Positions 44,629-54,080 are shown, numbered from the stretch's first letter. The stretch is 64,000 nucleotides of DNA from CAWGMT01 sp963823675 (GCA_963823675.1 CAWGMT010000011.1:558001-622000), one strand, 5' to 3'. Made by a program: numbers and translations. Notes: generated from the letters alone by a model not told the origin.

Positions 44629-45536
44629 TTTTCGTGGACCTCAGAAGAGCGAACCTCGGGATGCTTCTGCTCCAGACGGCACGACTCGTGCACCAGATCG
44701 AGATCGTGCTCTGGGCTCGCCATGAATCGCTGGAGCGCATCAGCTTCGGATTTCACATAAGTCCGGTTCCGGCGGACGAGCAGGTCGTAATCAACCTCGT
44801 GAGCGTCAAATTCGGGGCCGTCGACGCAGGCGAACCGCACGCCCGTTGTCGTGAGCACGCGGCAACCGCCGCACATGCCCGTGCCGTCGACCATCATCGC
44901 GTTCAAGCTGACGACGGTCTTGATGTGGTGCGGGCGGGTGGTTTCGGCGACGGCCTGCATCATCCGCACCGGACCGATGGCCAGCACAAAGTCAAGCTGG
45001 CGCCCCGCTTCAATCAACTCGCGGAGCCGGTCGGTCACGAGCCCCTTCTGTCCGTAGCTGCCGTCGTCGGTCGAGATCACAAGCTCGTCGCTGATCGCCC
45101 CGATCTCGGATTCCAGGATCACGAGCTCCTTGCTGCGTCCTCCCAGGATCGAGATCACGTAATTGCCGGCCTGCTTCATCGCCTTGGCGGTCGGGTATGC
45201 GATCGCTGCGCCTACGCCCCCTCCAATCACCACGACCGTCCCGTAAAGCTCGACATCCGACGGATTTCCCAGCGGCCCGACCAGGTCGAGGATCGCGTCA
45301 CCGGCTTCCAACATGTTGAGCAGTTTGGTCGTCTTGCCGATTCCCTGGACAATGATCGTGATTGTACCCCTCTCTGGGTCCGAATCGGCGATGGTCAGCG
45401 GGATCCGCTCACCATGGTTATGCAAACGCAGGATCACGAACTGTCCGGCCTTCCTCTTGTGGGCAATTCGCGGCGCCTCGATCGTGAGCCTCTTGATATC
45501 AGGCGCGAGAAACCGCGCCTCGACGATCGGAAACAT
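44625..45536 (-). CDS. NfnA/SudB-type FAD and [2Fe-2S] reductase subunit
   Basis: Ferredoxin-NADP+ reductase-like subunit of about 300 residues. It has an FAD-binding barrel (KAGQFVILRLHNHGERIPLT), a nucleotide-binding domain (VVVIGGGVGAAIAYPTAKAM) and a C-terminal [2Fe-2S] site in VDGTGMCGGCRVLTTTGVRF ACVDG. The D-x4-C-x2-C-x11-C spacing equals the Asp-plus-three-Cys ligand set described for NfnA. With the downstream gene it would form an NADH-dependent ferredoxin:NADP+ oxidoreductase or a sulfide dehydrogenase, and sequence alone cannot separate these. The start at ATG 45536 (MFPIVEARFLAP) fits the family; ATG 45575 would add 13 residues. Confidence 0.9.
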   Translation of the reverse strand: MFPIVEARFLAPDIKRLTIEAPRIAHKRKAGQFVILRLHNHGERIPLTIADSDPERGTITIIVQGIGKTTKLLNMLEAGDAILDLVGPLGNPSDVELYGTVVVIGGGVGAAIAYPTAKAMKQAGNYVISILGGRSKELVILESEIGAISDELVISTDDGSYGQKGLVTDRLRELIEAGRQLDFVLAIGPVRMMQAVAETTRPHHIKTVVSLNAMMVDGTGMCGGCRVLTTTGVRFACVDGPEFDAHEVDYDLLVRRNRTYVKSEADALQRFMASPEHDLDLVHESCRLEQKHPEVRSSEVHEK

Positions 45537-46006
45537 CGTTACGAGCCTCGACAATCGTGAAGGGGCTAAAGACAAGGACGATGCGGCATGCCCGTCCCAA
45601 GCCTACGACCAGCTCGCAGAGAACTTGAAATCTGGCCGGATCGCCCGCCACTTTCCCTCAACCTACCAGACCCAACACCCTGGTCGCAATCGCGAAGACG
45701 AGTGGGGTCCCATGTTTCCCCCAGTAAAACTGGATCGGGCTTGCCGGCAAGTCAAGCCAGTTGGCATGTGAGTCAATCGTAAGGCCGGCAAGGTGGATGA
45801 AGCGGGAGGGTGCCAGAAGGCGCAGGGGATTATCGGACTGGAGACAAGCAGGGAGAAGTCGGCGAGCCGTTCAAATCACGACGCTTGGGTTGCTCGCACG
45901 GGCGGGTCGATGGCTGCGAGGCCGGGCTCACTCCATTTCAGGGTGCCAAAGGGTCGATACGGAGAAAAGGAGAGCGCCGCAATCGCACTCGTGTCCCGTC
46001 AACCCA

Positions 46007-46080
46007 CTCTTGCTCTTGCTCTTGATCCTGTTCTTAATCCTAATCCTAATCCTAATCTTAATCTTAATCTTCTTCCTACT
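46007..46080. repeat. Degenerate hexanucleotide tract
   Basis: About 12 hexamers of the type CTCTTG, ATCCTG, ATCCTA, ATCTTA in a row (plus strand), that is (ARGATT)n on the other strand. It lies in the 591-bp gene-free stretch 45537-46127 upstream of the kinase gene; no other feature is visible there. Confidence 0.7.
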
Positions 46081-46127
46081 CGTTCTCATCCGGTGGCCGC
46101 ACGTCCGCCCAGGGGGCTCGGAGATCG

Positions 46128-47012
46128 ATGGGTAATACACACAGATCTCCCGCGTCCTCCTCGGTGCCCGCGGCAGAGATTGAGCCTTTGGGCGGAACGT
46201 CAAATCATTCGGCTGGATTAGAAGGGCTTCCAGTCGATGTCGCGGAGGCGTCGGTGGTCGATGCCTTGCGCCGGCAGGTGATCGCGCTTCAGCGGATCAG
46301 CAGCCTGGGAGTGCTGGCGGGCGGAGTTTTCCACGAGCTGAATAACGCGCTGACGCCCATCCTGAATCACGCCAAGCTGGGCCTGCGCAATCCCGACCCG
46401 GCCTATCGTGAGCGAGCGCTCTTGCAAATCCTCGATGCGGCCCAGCGCACCGCCACCATCACGCGCGGGATGCTCGGTCTCACACGCCCCGGCCGCAATC
46501 TCGGGCATCGTGAGCCGACCAGCCTGGCTCGGCTGGTCGACGAGGTGGTCGTGCTGGTGAAAAAAGACCTGGCGAAACACCGCGCACGACTGGAGGTCAA
46601 GACCAACGGCAGCCCCTGGGCGCGAGTCGATCCTGCGCAGATTCAGCAGGTGTTGCTCAACCTGCTGATCAACGCCCGTCAGGCGATGCCGGAAGGGGGC
46701 CAGGTGCGGCTGCGGCTAGGGCTGGATGCCACGGGCCGTCTGATCGAGCTGAGCGTGACCGACACCGGCGTGGGAATTGCGCCGGCCGATCTCGGGCGGA
46801 TCTTCGAGCCGTTCTATTCAACCAAGTCCGCTCCGGACGACTCGGGGCAGGGGGGCACCGGGTTGGGCCTGGCCGTATGCCGCGACATCATCGAAGCCCA
46901 CCACGGCCGCCTTCGCGCCGAGAGCCGGCTGGGCCAGGGCTCGACCTTCACGATCATCCTGCCCGCCTGCCAACCCCCCGCGGCAACCGCCGACCGGCAA
47001 GGCGCCGCGTGA
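46128..47012 (+). CDS. Soluble histidine kinase (HisKA-HATPase)
   Basis: A 294-residue kinase with no membrane segment and no recognisable sensor domain in its first 45 residues. The H-box is SLGVLAGGVFHELNNALTPI (phosphoacceptor His in FHELNN), followed by the N-box QVLLNLLINARQAMPEGG, G1 DTGVGIAPADLGRIFEPFYS and G2 GGTGLGLAVCRDII. All ATP-binding motifs are intact. The form is like the NtrB/ZraS-type transmitters that often pair with sigma-54 activators, but no response regulator lies nearby. GGAG is 6 bp before the ATG. It is followed on the same strand, 125 bp away, by the first sigma factor, though the conserved upstream motif suggests separate control. Confidence 0.9.
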   Translation: MGNTHRSPASSSVPAAEIEPLGGTSNHSAGLEGLPVDVAEASVVDALRRQVIALQRISSLGVLAGGVFHELNNALTPILNHAKLGLRNPDPAYRERALLQILDAAQRTATITRGMLGLTRPGRNLGHREPTSLARLVDEVVVLVKKDLAKHRARLEVKTNGSPWARVDPAQIQQVLLNLLINARQAMPEGGQVRLRLGLDATGRLIELSVTDTGVGIAPADLGRIFEPFYSTKSAPDDSGQGGTGLGLAVCRDIIEAHHGRLRAESRLGQGSTFTIILPACQPPAATADRQGAA

Positions 47013-47054
47013 ATCTCAGCCGGTCCTCTCTTCCCGATTCCGCCACGCTCTTCC

Positions 47055-47074
47055 AAAAATGAGGGATAGCTCGG
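47055..47074 (+). promoter_or_regulatory. Conserved 20-bp motif upstream of sigma gene 1
   Basis: AAAAATGAGGGATAGCTCGG, ending 63 bp before the start codon at 47138. It is one of three closely similar copies, each at nearly the same distance from an ECF sigma gene, and is a candidate autoregulatory promoter or operator. Confidence 0.6.
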
Positions 47075-47137
47075 GTTCGCCCCACGCACATCTTAATAGA
47101 GACTCTGAACAAGCGCGCCTGCGGGAGCCTGCAATCG

Positions 47138-48903
47138 ATGCCTGGCGGTTCGTCTGTTGCCGTTCTGCGCGACTTCCAAACATTGTTTGACGCCGGGTCT
47201 GCCACCGGTCTGTCTGACCGGCAACTGCTCGAGCGCTTCGTCCAGGAGCGAGACGCCTCGGCGGACCTGGCGTTCGAGGTACTGGTGTTGCGTCACGGGC
47301 CGATGGTCCTGCGAGTCTGCCGCAACCTGCTCCGCAACCCCGATGACGCTCAGGACGCGTTCCAGGCGACATTCCTGGTATTGGTGCAGCGCAGCGGGTC
47401 GATTCGCCAGCTCGAGTCGGTCGGCGGCTGGCTTTACGGCGTGGCCTGCCGGGTCGCGGCGCGGGCTCGGGCTGAGACGGCGCGACGGCGGAAAGTCGAG
47501 GAGCGTGGTGCTTTGCGGGTCGTCATGGCGGTCGAGCCGTCAACGAACGACGAATCGGATCAGGCCGAGCTCGGTCCGATCGTGCAGGAGGAAGTCCGGC
47601 GGCTGCCCGAGAAGTATCGCGCGGTGGTGGTCCTCTGCTACTGGCAGGGGCTCACGCACGAACAAGCGGCCGTGCAGCTTGCCTGCCCGCTGGGCACGGT
47701 GCGCAGCCGCCTGGCGCGGCGCGCAAGCTCCTGCACCGCCGGATCACGCGCCGCGGGTTAGCCACGCTGGCGGGGGCGGTTGCGGCCGTGATCGACGGCT
47801 CGCCCGCATCGGCCGCGTTGGTCGCCTTGCGGCTGCCCTCGGTCGCACCCGCGCTGGTCCGCTCGACGATCCGGGCGGCGTCGCATGTCGCCGCCGGGGG
47901 ACTGACTTCCCATGTGGCGAGTGGTTTAACGGCTTACCTGGTCAAGCGAACCCTCCGGAGCATCACCATGTTGAAGATCGGCAGCACGCTAGCCGCTGTG
48001 GCCATCGTCGGAATCGTGGGCGTCGGTGTGACCGTCGCCGCCCAGCGGGCCGGAAGATCGCCGGCTGTCGGGACGATCACTCGGATTGAGGGGACCGTCG
48101 CGAGCCAGGGTGATCCCCTCAGCCAGCAATCAGCCGAAAGCGACCAGGCGGCGGGCGCCGCGGATCGTGAAGTGAATCAAGGCCGTGGTGTCAAGGTGTA
48201 TTCCAAGGTGCAAGGAGCCCGGATCCTCTCGATCGCCCCGGACGGCTCGCGGGTCAAGAAGGGGCAGGTGATCTGCCAGCTCGACTCCACGGCGCTCCAG
48301 GATCAGTTGGTCAACGAAATGATCACGGTCCTGACGGCTGCCGCGAGCTATGAGCAAGCGAAGTCGGACCGCGAAGTTTCCGAGGTTGCCGTTGTGGAGT
48401 ACGCAGAGGGGCTCTATATCTGCGAACTCCAGGAGGCCGAGATGAACATCAAAATCGCGGAAGCCGAGCTGGCGATCGCCGAAGACGAATGCGAAGAGGC
48501 CCGCGAGGCGTTCACGAAGAACCAAAAACTCCTGAAAAAGAAGGTCATCTCGGAGTTGCAGTTGAAGAAGGCTCGGTTTGCGCTCGAGCTGGCCCAGTCC
48601 AGGAAAAAGGTTCTCGTCGAGTACACCAGGGGAAAACGGATCAAGGAATTGAAGTCGGCCGTCGCGAAAGAGCGGGCCGATGAACTGGCCAAGAAGGCCG
48701 TGTGGGAGCTGAAGGAGTCGAAGCGGCAGAGATTGGAGCAGCAAGTCCCTGCGCGCACGATCAAAGCCCCGATCGATGGCAAGTTAGTCTATGCGAAGCC
48801 ACAAACTGGCATGATGATGGCGCAAATCGTCGAGGAAGGTGCCACGGTCTATGAGCGACAGCTCTTGTTCGAGATCGATCCGGTGACGGAAGCAAAAAAA
48901 TGA
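47138..48903 (+). CDS. Membrane-anchored ECF sigma factor fused to a HlyD-like extracytoplasmic domain (sigma gene 1; frameshift)
   Basis: Residues 1-200 form an ECF sigma factor: region 2 (DDAQDAFQATFLVLVQRSGS, SVGGWLYGVACRVAARA) and region 4 (LPEKYRAVVVLCYWQGLTHE QAA, CPLGTVRSRLAR). At about 47720 one G seems missing (CTGGCGCGGCGCGC); correcting it gives LARARKLLHRRITRRGLATL and an open frame to 48903. The rest contains a small-residue-rich linker, one transmembrane helix (MLKIGSTLAAVAIVGIVGVG), a half-lipoyl segment (SIAPDGSRVKKGQVICQLDS), a long coiled-coil hairpin (LKKARFALELAQSRKKVLVE) and the second half-lipoyl region (ARTIKAPIDGKLVYA). Such a layout would place a membrane-fusion-protein-like domain outside and tether the sigma factor inside. 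No anti-sigma gene is nearby. Confidence 0.88.
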
Positions 48904-48915
48904 CGGATAGCTTGC
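48896..48915 (+). promoter_or_regulatory. Conserved 20-bp motif upstream of sigma gene 2
   Basis: AAAAATGACGGATAGCTTGC, ending 61 bp before the start codon at 48977 and overlapping the stop codon of sigma gene 1. Second of three copies. Confidence 0.6.
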
Positions 48916-48976
48916 CACCGCTCCAGGCACTACTTGCGTCTTTTTGATGGGCGATTCGCGATGTGCGGAGCCGAAG

Positions 48977-50744
48977 ATGAGCGCCGGTCCCTCTCTGAAC
49001 TTGCTGCGCGATATTCACACGCTTTTTGATTCGGGGACCGCCGGCGGCCTGACCGACCGGCAATTGCTGGAACAGTTTGCGTCTCGGCGGGATGCGGCGG
49101 CCGAGGCCGCATTCGAGGTCCTCGTGCTGCGCCATGGGCCGATGGTTCTCCGGGTCTGCCGCAACAGTCTCGCCGACCCTCACGACGCACAGGACGCCTT
49201 CCAGGCGACGTTTCTGATCCTGGTGAAGCGGTACCGCTCGATCCGGCGGCTCGAATCGGTGGGAAGCTGGCTTTTCGGCGTGGCGATGCGAGTGGCGTCC
49301 CGGGCGCGGGTCGATGCCGCCCGGCGGCGGGCCGCCGAACGCCGCCGGGCTTTAAAGGTCATCGAGGCCATCGATCTCAGCGACGACCGCGAGCCGGAAC
49401 AGCCCGAGTTCGGCCCTGCGCTTCAGGAAGAGGTCCGCCGGCTGCCAGAGAAATACCGCTCCGTGGTTCTGCTCTGCTACTGGCAGGGACTCACCCAGGA
49501 GCAAGCCGCCGCACAGCTTGGCTGCCCACTCGGGACGGTCCGCAGCCGCCTGGCGCGGGCGAAGTCTCTCTTGCGCCGGCGGTTAATCCGTCGCGGATTG
49601 GCGCCGCTTTTCGGCGTCGTCGCATCCGCGGTTGATTCGTCCACAGCCTCAGCCAGAACCGTGGCGCGACTGCCTTACACAGTGCCGCCTGCACTCGTTC
49701 GTTCCACCATCGACGCAGCGTCGCGAATTGCCGCTGGGCAAGTCGCAAACCAGGTGGCCTCCGCCTTCACGGCTCTCCTGGTTCAAGACGCACTCTGGAG
49801 CATGACCATGTTGAAGATCAACGGCGCCCTCGCGGCCATTGTGATTGTCGGGCTGGCCGCGGGGCTTGGCGCGGGGTTAACTGCCCAGCGTGTGGCAACG
49901 TCACCCCCCGCGGCGAAAGTCAGTCCGGTCGGAGAAGCACAGAGCACCCAGAACAACCCCGCGGCTAACTCGCAGCCTCCGGCCAAAGGTAAGATGAAGC
50001 GATCGACCGCGCAGAGGAAAGCTGGGCGACTTGAGGGAGTCTATTCCAACATCGAGGGCCAAACGACCATCATCATGCTTGCCTCGGATGGACTTACGGT
50101 CAAGCGGGGCGAGATTGTTTGCGAGCTGGATTCGGCATCGCTTCGGGACCAGTTGGTCAATCAACAAATCACAACCAGAAGCGCCGAGGCAAACTTTCGG
50201 AATGCCAAGCTGGCGCGAGGATGCCGAGATTTCCCTCACATCCTATGTTAACGACCTCTTTCCGCGCGAGCGGCGTGAAGCCGAAGGGGACCTGAAAATC
50301 GCCCAGACCGAGCTGGCATTAGCCGAAGAAGAGCGCGATGCCAGGAAGAAGTTCATTGGCGGCCCAGATCACTTGCAGGTCAAGCTCTCAGAGCTGGCCG
50401 TAGCCCGTGCCAAGCTCGCCCTGGAGAAGGCCGGCAACCGGCTTCATGTTCTGGCGCATTACACCAAGGATAAGCAAACCAGGGATTTAACAACGAAGCT
50501 TGAATCAAGCCGATCCACCGAGCTGTCGAAGGAGGCAACCTGGGAGCTCGAAAAGTCCAAGGAGAAGAAGCTGGAACGACAAATTGCCGCATGCACGATC
50601 AAAGCCCCGATCGATGGCACGCTGGTGTATCATGCCAGCACTCCAGGTCGCGCGATCGAGGCAGGAGCCACTGTCCGCGAGCGCCAGCTTCTCTTCCAGA
50701 TCGTCCCTTACCCGCCAGCGAAGAATGAAAGTCCGTCAAGATGA
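48977..50744 (+). CDS. Membrane-anchored ECF sigma factor fused to a HlyD-like extracytoplasmic domain (sigma gene 2; frameshift)
   Basis: Paralogue of the preceding gene with the same layout. Sigma region 2 (DAQDAFQATFLILVKRYRSI) and region 4 (LPEKYRSVVLLCYWQGLTQE QAA, LGTVRSRLARAKSLLRRR) are followed by a linker, a transmembrane helix (MLKINGALAAIVIVGLAAGL), a half-lipoyl piece (LTVKRGEIVCELDSASLRDQ) and then a frameshift at about 50214, where a GC dinucleotide seems lost (LARG... should read LAREDAEISLTSYV). The hairpin (SELAVARAKLALEKAGNRLH VLAHYTKDK) and second half-lipoyl segment (ACTIKAPIDGTLVYH) end at 50744. Start at ATG 48977 (MSAGPSLNLLRDIHT); a more distant in-frame ATG at 48944 is less likely. 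Confidence 0.86.
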
Positions 50745-50848
50745 CGCAGCAGGTCATGCGGCGACCGGCAGGTAACAGACTACCAGCGATCGAGGTAGAA
50801 CACACTGTTTGGCCCTTTCAGGGCGGCGGTTAATTGGTTATCCGGTCC

Positions 50849-50867
50849 CCCAGGGCGTTGCCCTGGG
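50849..50867. repeat. Hairpin in the sigma gene 2-3 intergenic region
   Basis: CCCAGGGC-GTT-GCCCTGGG, an 8-bp stem with a 3-nt loop, followed by CTGGTATGTGGCTGCTCCTT and CGGGGC. The stretch 50745-51129 holds no gene; this piece looks like a dispersed palindromic element rather than a terminator, since no U tract follows. Confidence 0.5.
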
Positions 50868-51048
50868 CTGGTATGTGGCTGCTCCTTCGGGGCGTGCAGA
50901 TAGCGCAACACCAAAACTTTCGCGTCGGGTTAGTACGTCCGGTTTGCTCGGACCCGAGCGACCCTTGAGTGAGTTTCGACCCTCCTGTCGCCGTCGGATC
51001 TCCTGTCTTCTCTCGCCTTGCTCCTTCCCGCTTCCCCCAGAACTTCCT

Positions 51049-51068
51049 AAAAATGATGGATAGCTCGG
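51049..51068 (+). promoter_or_regulatory. Conserved 20-bp motif upstream of sigma gene 3
   Basis: AAAAATGATGGATAGCTCGG, ending 61 bp before the start codon at 51130. Third of three copies; copies 2 and 3 also share CCAGGCACT a few bases downstream, and copy 1 has a degenerate CCACGCACA there. Confidence 0.6.
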
Positions 51069-51129
51069 CTCGATTCCAGGCACTGTTTACGAAGTCGCCG
51101 GTTGAGAGAGAGCGAGGGGGGAGCCCACG

Positions 51130-53007
51130 ATGTCTGCTGGTTCGTCCGTTGCGCGTGACATCCAGACGTTGTTCGACAGCGGGACTGCCAGCGGTCTTTC
51201 GGACCGCGAGCTTCTCGAACGCTTTACGAGCGGCGGTGATGCGGCGGCCGAGAGTGCATTCGAGGTCCTGGTGCTGCGCCATGGCCCGATGGTGCTTCAG
51301 GTCTGCCGCAACGCGCTCGGTGATGCGACCGACGCCCAGGACGCATTCCAGGCCACGTTTCTCGTGCTGGTGCGTCGTTGCGGGTCAATTCGGCGGCTTG
51401 ATTCGGTGGGAGGCTGGCTCTACGGCGTGGCCTGCCGCGTGGCAGCCCGGGCGCGGGTCGATGCGGCCCGGCGGCGGGCGGCCGAACGACGCGGGGCTTT
51501 GAGGGTGGTCGAGGCGGTCGATTCCAACGATCGCGGCGAGCCGGAACACGCCGAATTCAGCCCCGCGCTCCAGGAAGAGGTCCGCCGGCTGCCGGAGAAA
51601 TACCGCTCCGTGGTCGTGCTCTGCTACTGGCAGGGGCTTACCCAGGAGCAAGTTGCCGCGCAGCTTGGCTGCCCGCTGGGGACCGTCCGCAGCCGGCTGG
51701 CACGGGCGCGTGACCTCTTGCGCAGCCGGCTGGTGCGCCGCGGACTGGCACCCCTGGCCGGGGTTGTGGCGGCTGGGCTTGGTGCTTCTTCCGCGTCGGC
51801 CTCTCTGGCGGCCTTGCGGCTTGGGCCGCTGCCCGCCGATCTCGCTCGTTCCACAGCGAAAGCCGCGGCCAAAGTCGCCACGGGCGAAGCCCTGGCGCGA
51901 GTGGCGTCCGGACTGGTTACATCCCTGGTAGAGCACGTGCTCTGGAGTTTGACGATGTTCAAGGTTTGCCGTTTGCTTGTGGCGTGTACGTTCATCGGCC
52001 TGGGAGTGCTTGGCGCGAGTCTCTGGGCGCAACAGCCCAGGCCAAGGCGGCCGCGGCCGCGCCCCGCAGCTCAGGCGGAACGAGGCGCTCTGGAAAAGCC
52101 GAAAGATTCCGGGAACCGGAAATTCGGCCCGGCCCACGTGGTCGAGCCACCGGACGTTTTGGTCGTCGAGGTGCTGGACGCCCTTCCGGGCCGGCCGATC
52201 TCGGGCGAGCGCCTGGTCCGGCCTGACGGCACCATCTCCCTGGGCTATTACGGAGACGTCCAGGTTGCCGGACTGACCGTGCCGGAAATCAAGGAGAAGG
52301 TCATTCAGCATCTGCGAAAGTACCTCACGGATGTCGCGCTCGGAATTGCTCAAAGTGACCCCTATACCGGCAAGGAGAAGTTCGATCCCGGCTCCGGAAA
52401 ACCCGTGATGTTGGATCCCGGAGATTCGGACATGGTTTTCGTGGACGTCACGGCTTACAACAGCGCGAACTACTATATCGAAGGAGACGTGGTGACCGCG
52501 GGAAAGTGCCCGATCACCGGCAACGACACCGTTCTCGACGCGATCCATTACGCGGGTGGGCTGCTTCCTTCAGCCGACGGATCCCAGGTGAAATTGATCC
52601 GGAGCTATCCGAAAGGATCGCCGGTCCAGGTCCTGCCGATTGACTACGAACAAGTGACGATGGGGACTGATGGGTCAACCAATTATCAGCTCCTGCCGAA
52701 CGATCGCCTCGTTGTGCCGCGCGACCCCAAATACACGCCTTCCAGCGCCACAGCCGACCGTTCTCAGCCGAGGCGTCGTCAGGCGGCCTCGGACAGCCGG
52801 TATTTCCCAGGCCTCGCCGCGGAAACAATCGATGAACAACGCTCGCCACTTCGCGCGGTCGAGAGACGACTGAGCGAGGTGGAAAAGAAACTCGACACGA
52901 TCATCGAGCGGATGGATCGAGCTGGGAGGAAGGCGAGAGACAAAGCGCCCGCGAATGCCGAAAGAGAGCCCGAGCGCACGCCGCGCGACGAGCGCGAGCC
53001 GGAGTAG
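51130..53007 (+). CDS. Membrane-anchored ECF sigma factor fused to a Wza-like polysaccharide-export domain (sigma gene 3)
   Basis: Intact, 625 residues. Residues 30-195 are an ECF sigma factor (DAQDAFQATFLVLVRRCGSI, RLPEKYRSVVVLCYWQGLTQ, LGCPLGTVRSRLARARDLLR). After a linker, residues 276-297 form a transmembrane helix (MFKVCRLLVACTFIGLGVLG). Residues about 336-535 match the polysaccharide biosynthesis/export (Poly_export, SLBB-type) family of outer-membrane Wza-like proteins: VEPPDVLVVEVLDALPGRPI, RPDGTISLGYYGDVQVAGLT then a pair of SLBB-like strands (YYIEGDVVTAGKCPITGNDT, LPNDRLVVPRDP). A charged coiled tail ends the protein. GGGGGGAG is 7 bp before the ATG. An envelope-sensing or assembly-coupled sigma factor is inferred from the fusion. 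Confidence 0.9.
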   Translation: MSAGSSVARDIQTLFDSGTASGLSDRELLERFTSGGDAAAESAFEVLVLRHGPMVLQVCRNALGDATDAQDAFQATFLVLVRRCGSIRRLDSVGGWLYGVACRVAARARVDAARRRAAERRGALRVVEAVDSNDRGEPEHAEFSPALQEEVRRLPEKYRSVVVLCYWQGLTQEQVAAQLGCPLGTVRSRLARARDLLRSRLVRRGLAPLAGVVAAGLGASSASASLAALRLGPLPADLARSTAKAAAKVATGEALARVASGLVTSLVEHVLWSLTMFKVCRLLVACTFIGLGVLGASLWAQQPRPRRPRPRPAAQAERGALEKPKDSGNRKFGPAHVVEPPDVLVVEVLDALPGRPISGERLVRPDGTISLGYYGDVQVAGLTVPEIKEKVIQHLRKYLTDVALGIAQSDPYTGKEKFDPGSGKPVMLDPGDSDMVFVDVTAYNSANYYIEGDVVTAGKCPITGNDTVLDAIHYAGGLLPSADGSQVKLIRSYPKGSPVQVLPIDYEQVTMGTDGSTNYQLLPNDRLVVPRDPKYTPSSATADRSQPRRRQAASDSRYFPGLAAETIDEQRSPLRAVERRLSEVEKKLDTIIERMDRAGRKARDKAPANAEREPERTPRDEREPE

Positions 53008-53094
53008 ACCTCCGGCGCTGGCCGGAAATAAGTGTCGCCTTTCGCTCTGCGTAAGACGACTCTCCGGGAAGTCATTCTCAGCCAGTTCCTCAGT

Positions 53095-54080
53095 TCACCG
53101 TGCAGGCTCGGCGATGGGCTCTTCCTGGCTGCGGCTGCGGGTGGCGGGGACGAGGACGGGGTTGGCGATGGGTTTTGCCGTGCCGGGGGCTGCGACGGCG
53201 AGTGCCAGCCGTTGGGTGAGCCCGCGAGCCCCGGGGTCGTCGGGGGCGAGGCGCATGGCTTGCTGGGCTGCGCGGAGGGCTTCGGCCGGCTTGCGGTCGG
53301 CCTCGAACGCCAGCGCGAGGTAGTAATGGGCTTGCGATTGGTCCGGCATCTGGCTGGCGGCCGAGCGTAAGTCGGCGATCGCCTGCGGAATGTGCCCGAG
53401 CGCGAGATAGGCCTGGCCTCGGAAGAGCCGGGCCTGGGCGTTCTCAGCCGCGAGCTCGACGACCTGGTCGAGTCGCGCGAGCGCCTGATCGGGCTGGTTG
53501 CGCGCAACTGGATAGCCGCGATCCGCAGACTGATCTCGGCGTTGTTCGGGTCGAATTCCAGGGCGCGGAAATACTCGGCCAGGGCCTGGTCAGTTTGTCC
53601 CGTCGCCTCGAGCAAATGGCCCTTGCAGAAATGAGCATGGGGGCGATAGGGATCGATCTCGATCGCCGTTTCGAACCGCTTCAGAGCGCTGGCGTGATCG
53701 CCCCGCTGGGCCTCGGCTTCTCCCAGGCCGATCAGGGCTTGCACGTAGTCGGGATCACACTTGAGCGCCGAGTGGAAGCACGCCGCGGCCTCGTCGACCC
53801 GCCCCTCGAGCAAGAGGACGCCACCTAAGCGTTGAAAGGCCTCGGCCGAGCCGGGGGCCTGGGTCGCCAGTTGCAAGAGCTCGACCCGCGCTCGCTCGTA
53901 ATCGTGGCGGTCGATCGCCAACTGGGCGTCTTCACTGATTTGCTGAATCTGCTCGGCCTGTTCGCGAGTTGGCCTGGCGCGATCGACGTCATGGCGCAGC
54001 CCGATCCAATTGCAGCCGGCTTGTGCCGCGAGCAGGCAGCAAGAAATCCCCCAGCCGGCGATCATCGCCCGGCACCGCAT
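53095..54080 (-). CDS. TPR lipoprotein (one frameshift)
   Basis: A lipoprotein signal (MIAGWGISCCLLAAQAGCNW with a lipobox ending AQAGC) is followed by at least six TPR units, among them APGSAEAFQRLGGVLLLEGR, PDYVQALIGLGEAEAQRGDH and PYRPHAHFCKGHLLEATGQT. The frame shifts at about 53505: IAAIQLR continues one frame over as NQPDQALARLDQVVELAAEN and QAHYYLALAFEADRKPAEAL, with the stop at 53095. The ORF as it stands runs on to 52779 in a wrong frame, antisense to the end of sigma gene 3. Such proteins are envelope scaffolds; the partner is not known. Convergent with sigma gene 3. Confidence 0.82.

Noticed and set aside
45761..46135. Plus-strand ORF with a Leu/Ile-rich segment (LLLLLLILFLILILILI) as a membrane peptide
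   Set aside because: The hydrophobic run is simply the translation of the hexamer tract at 46007.
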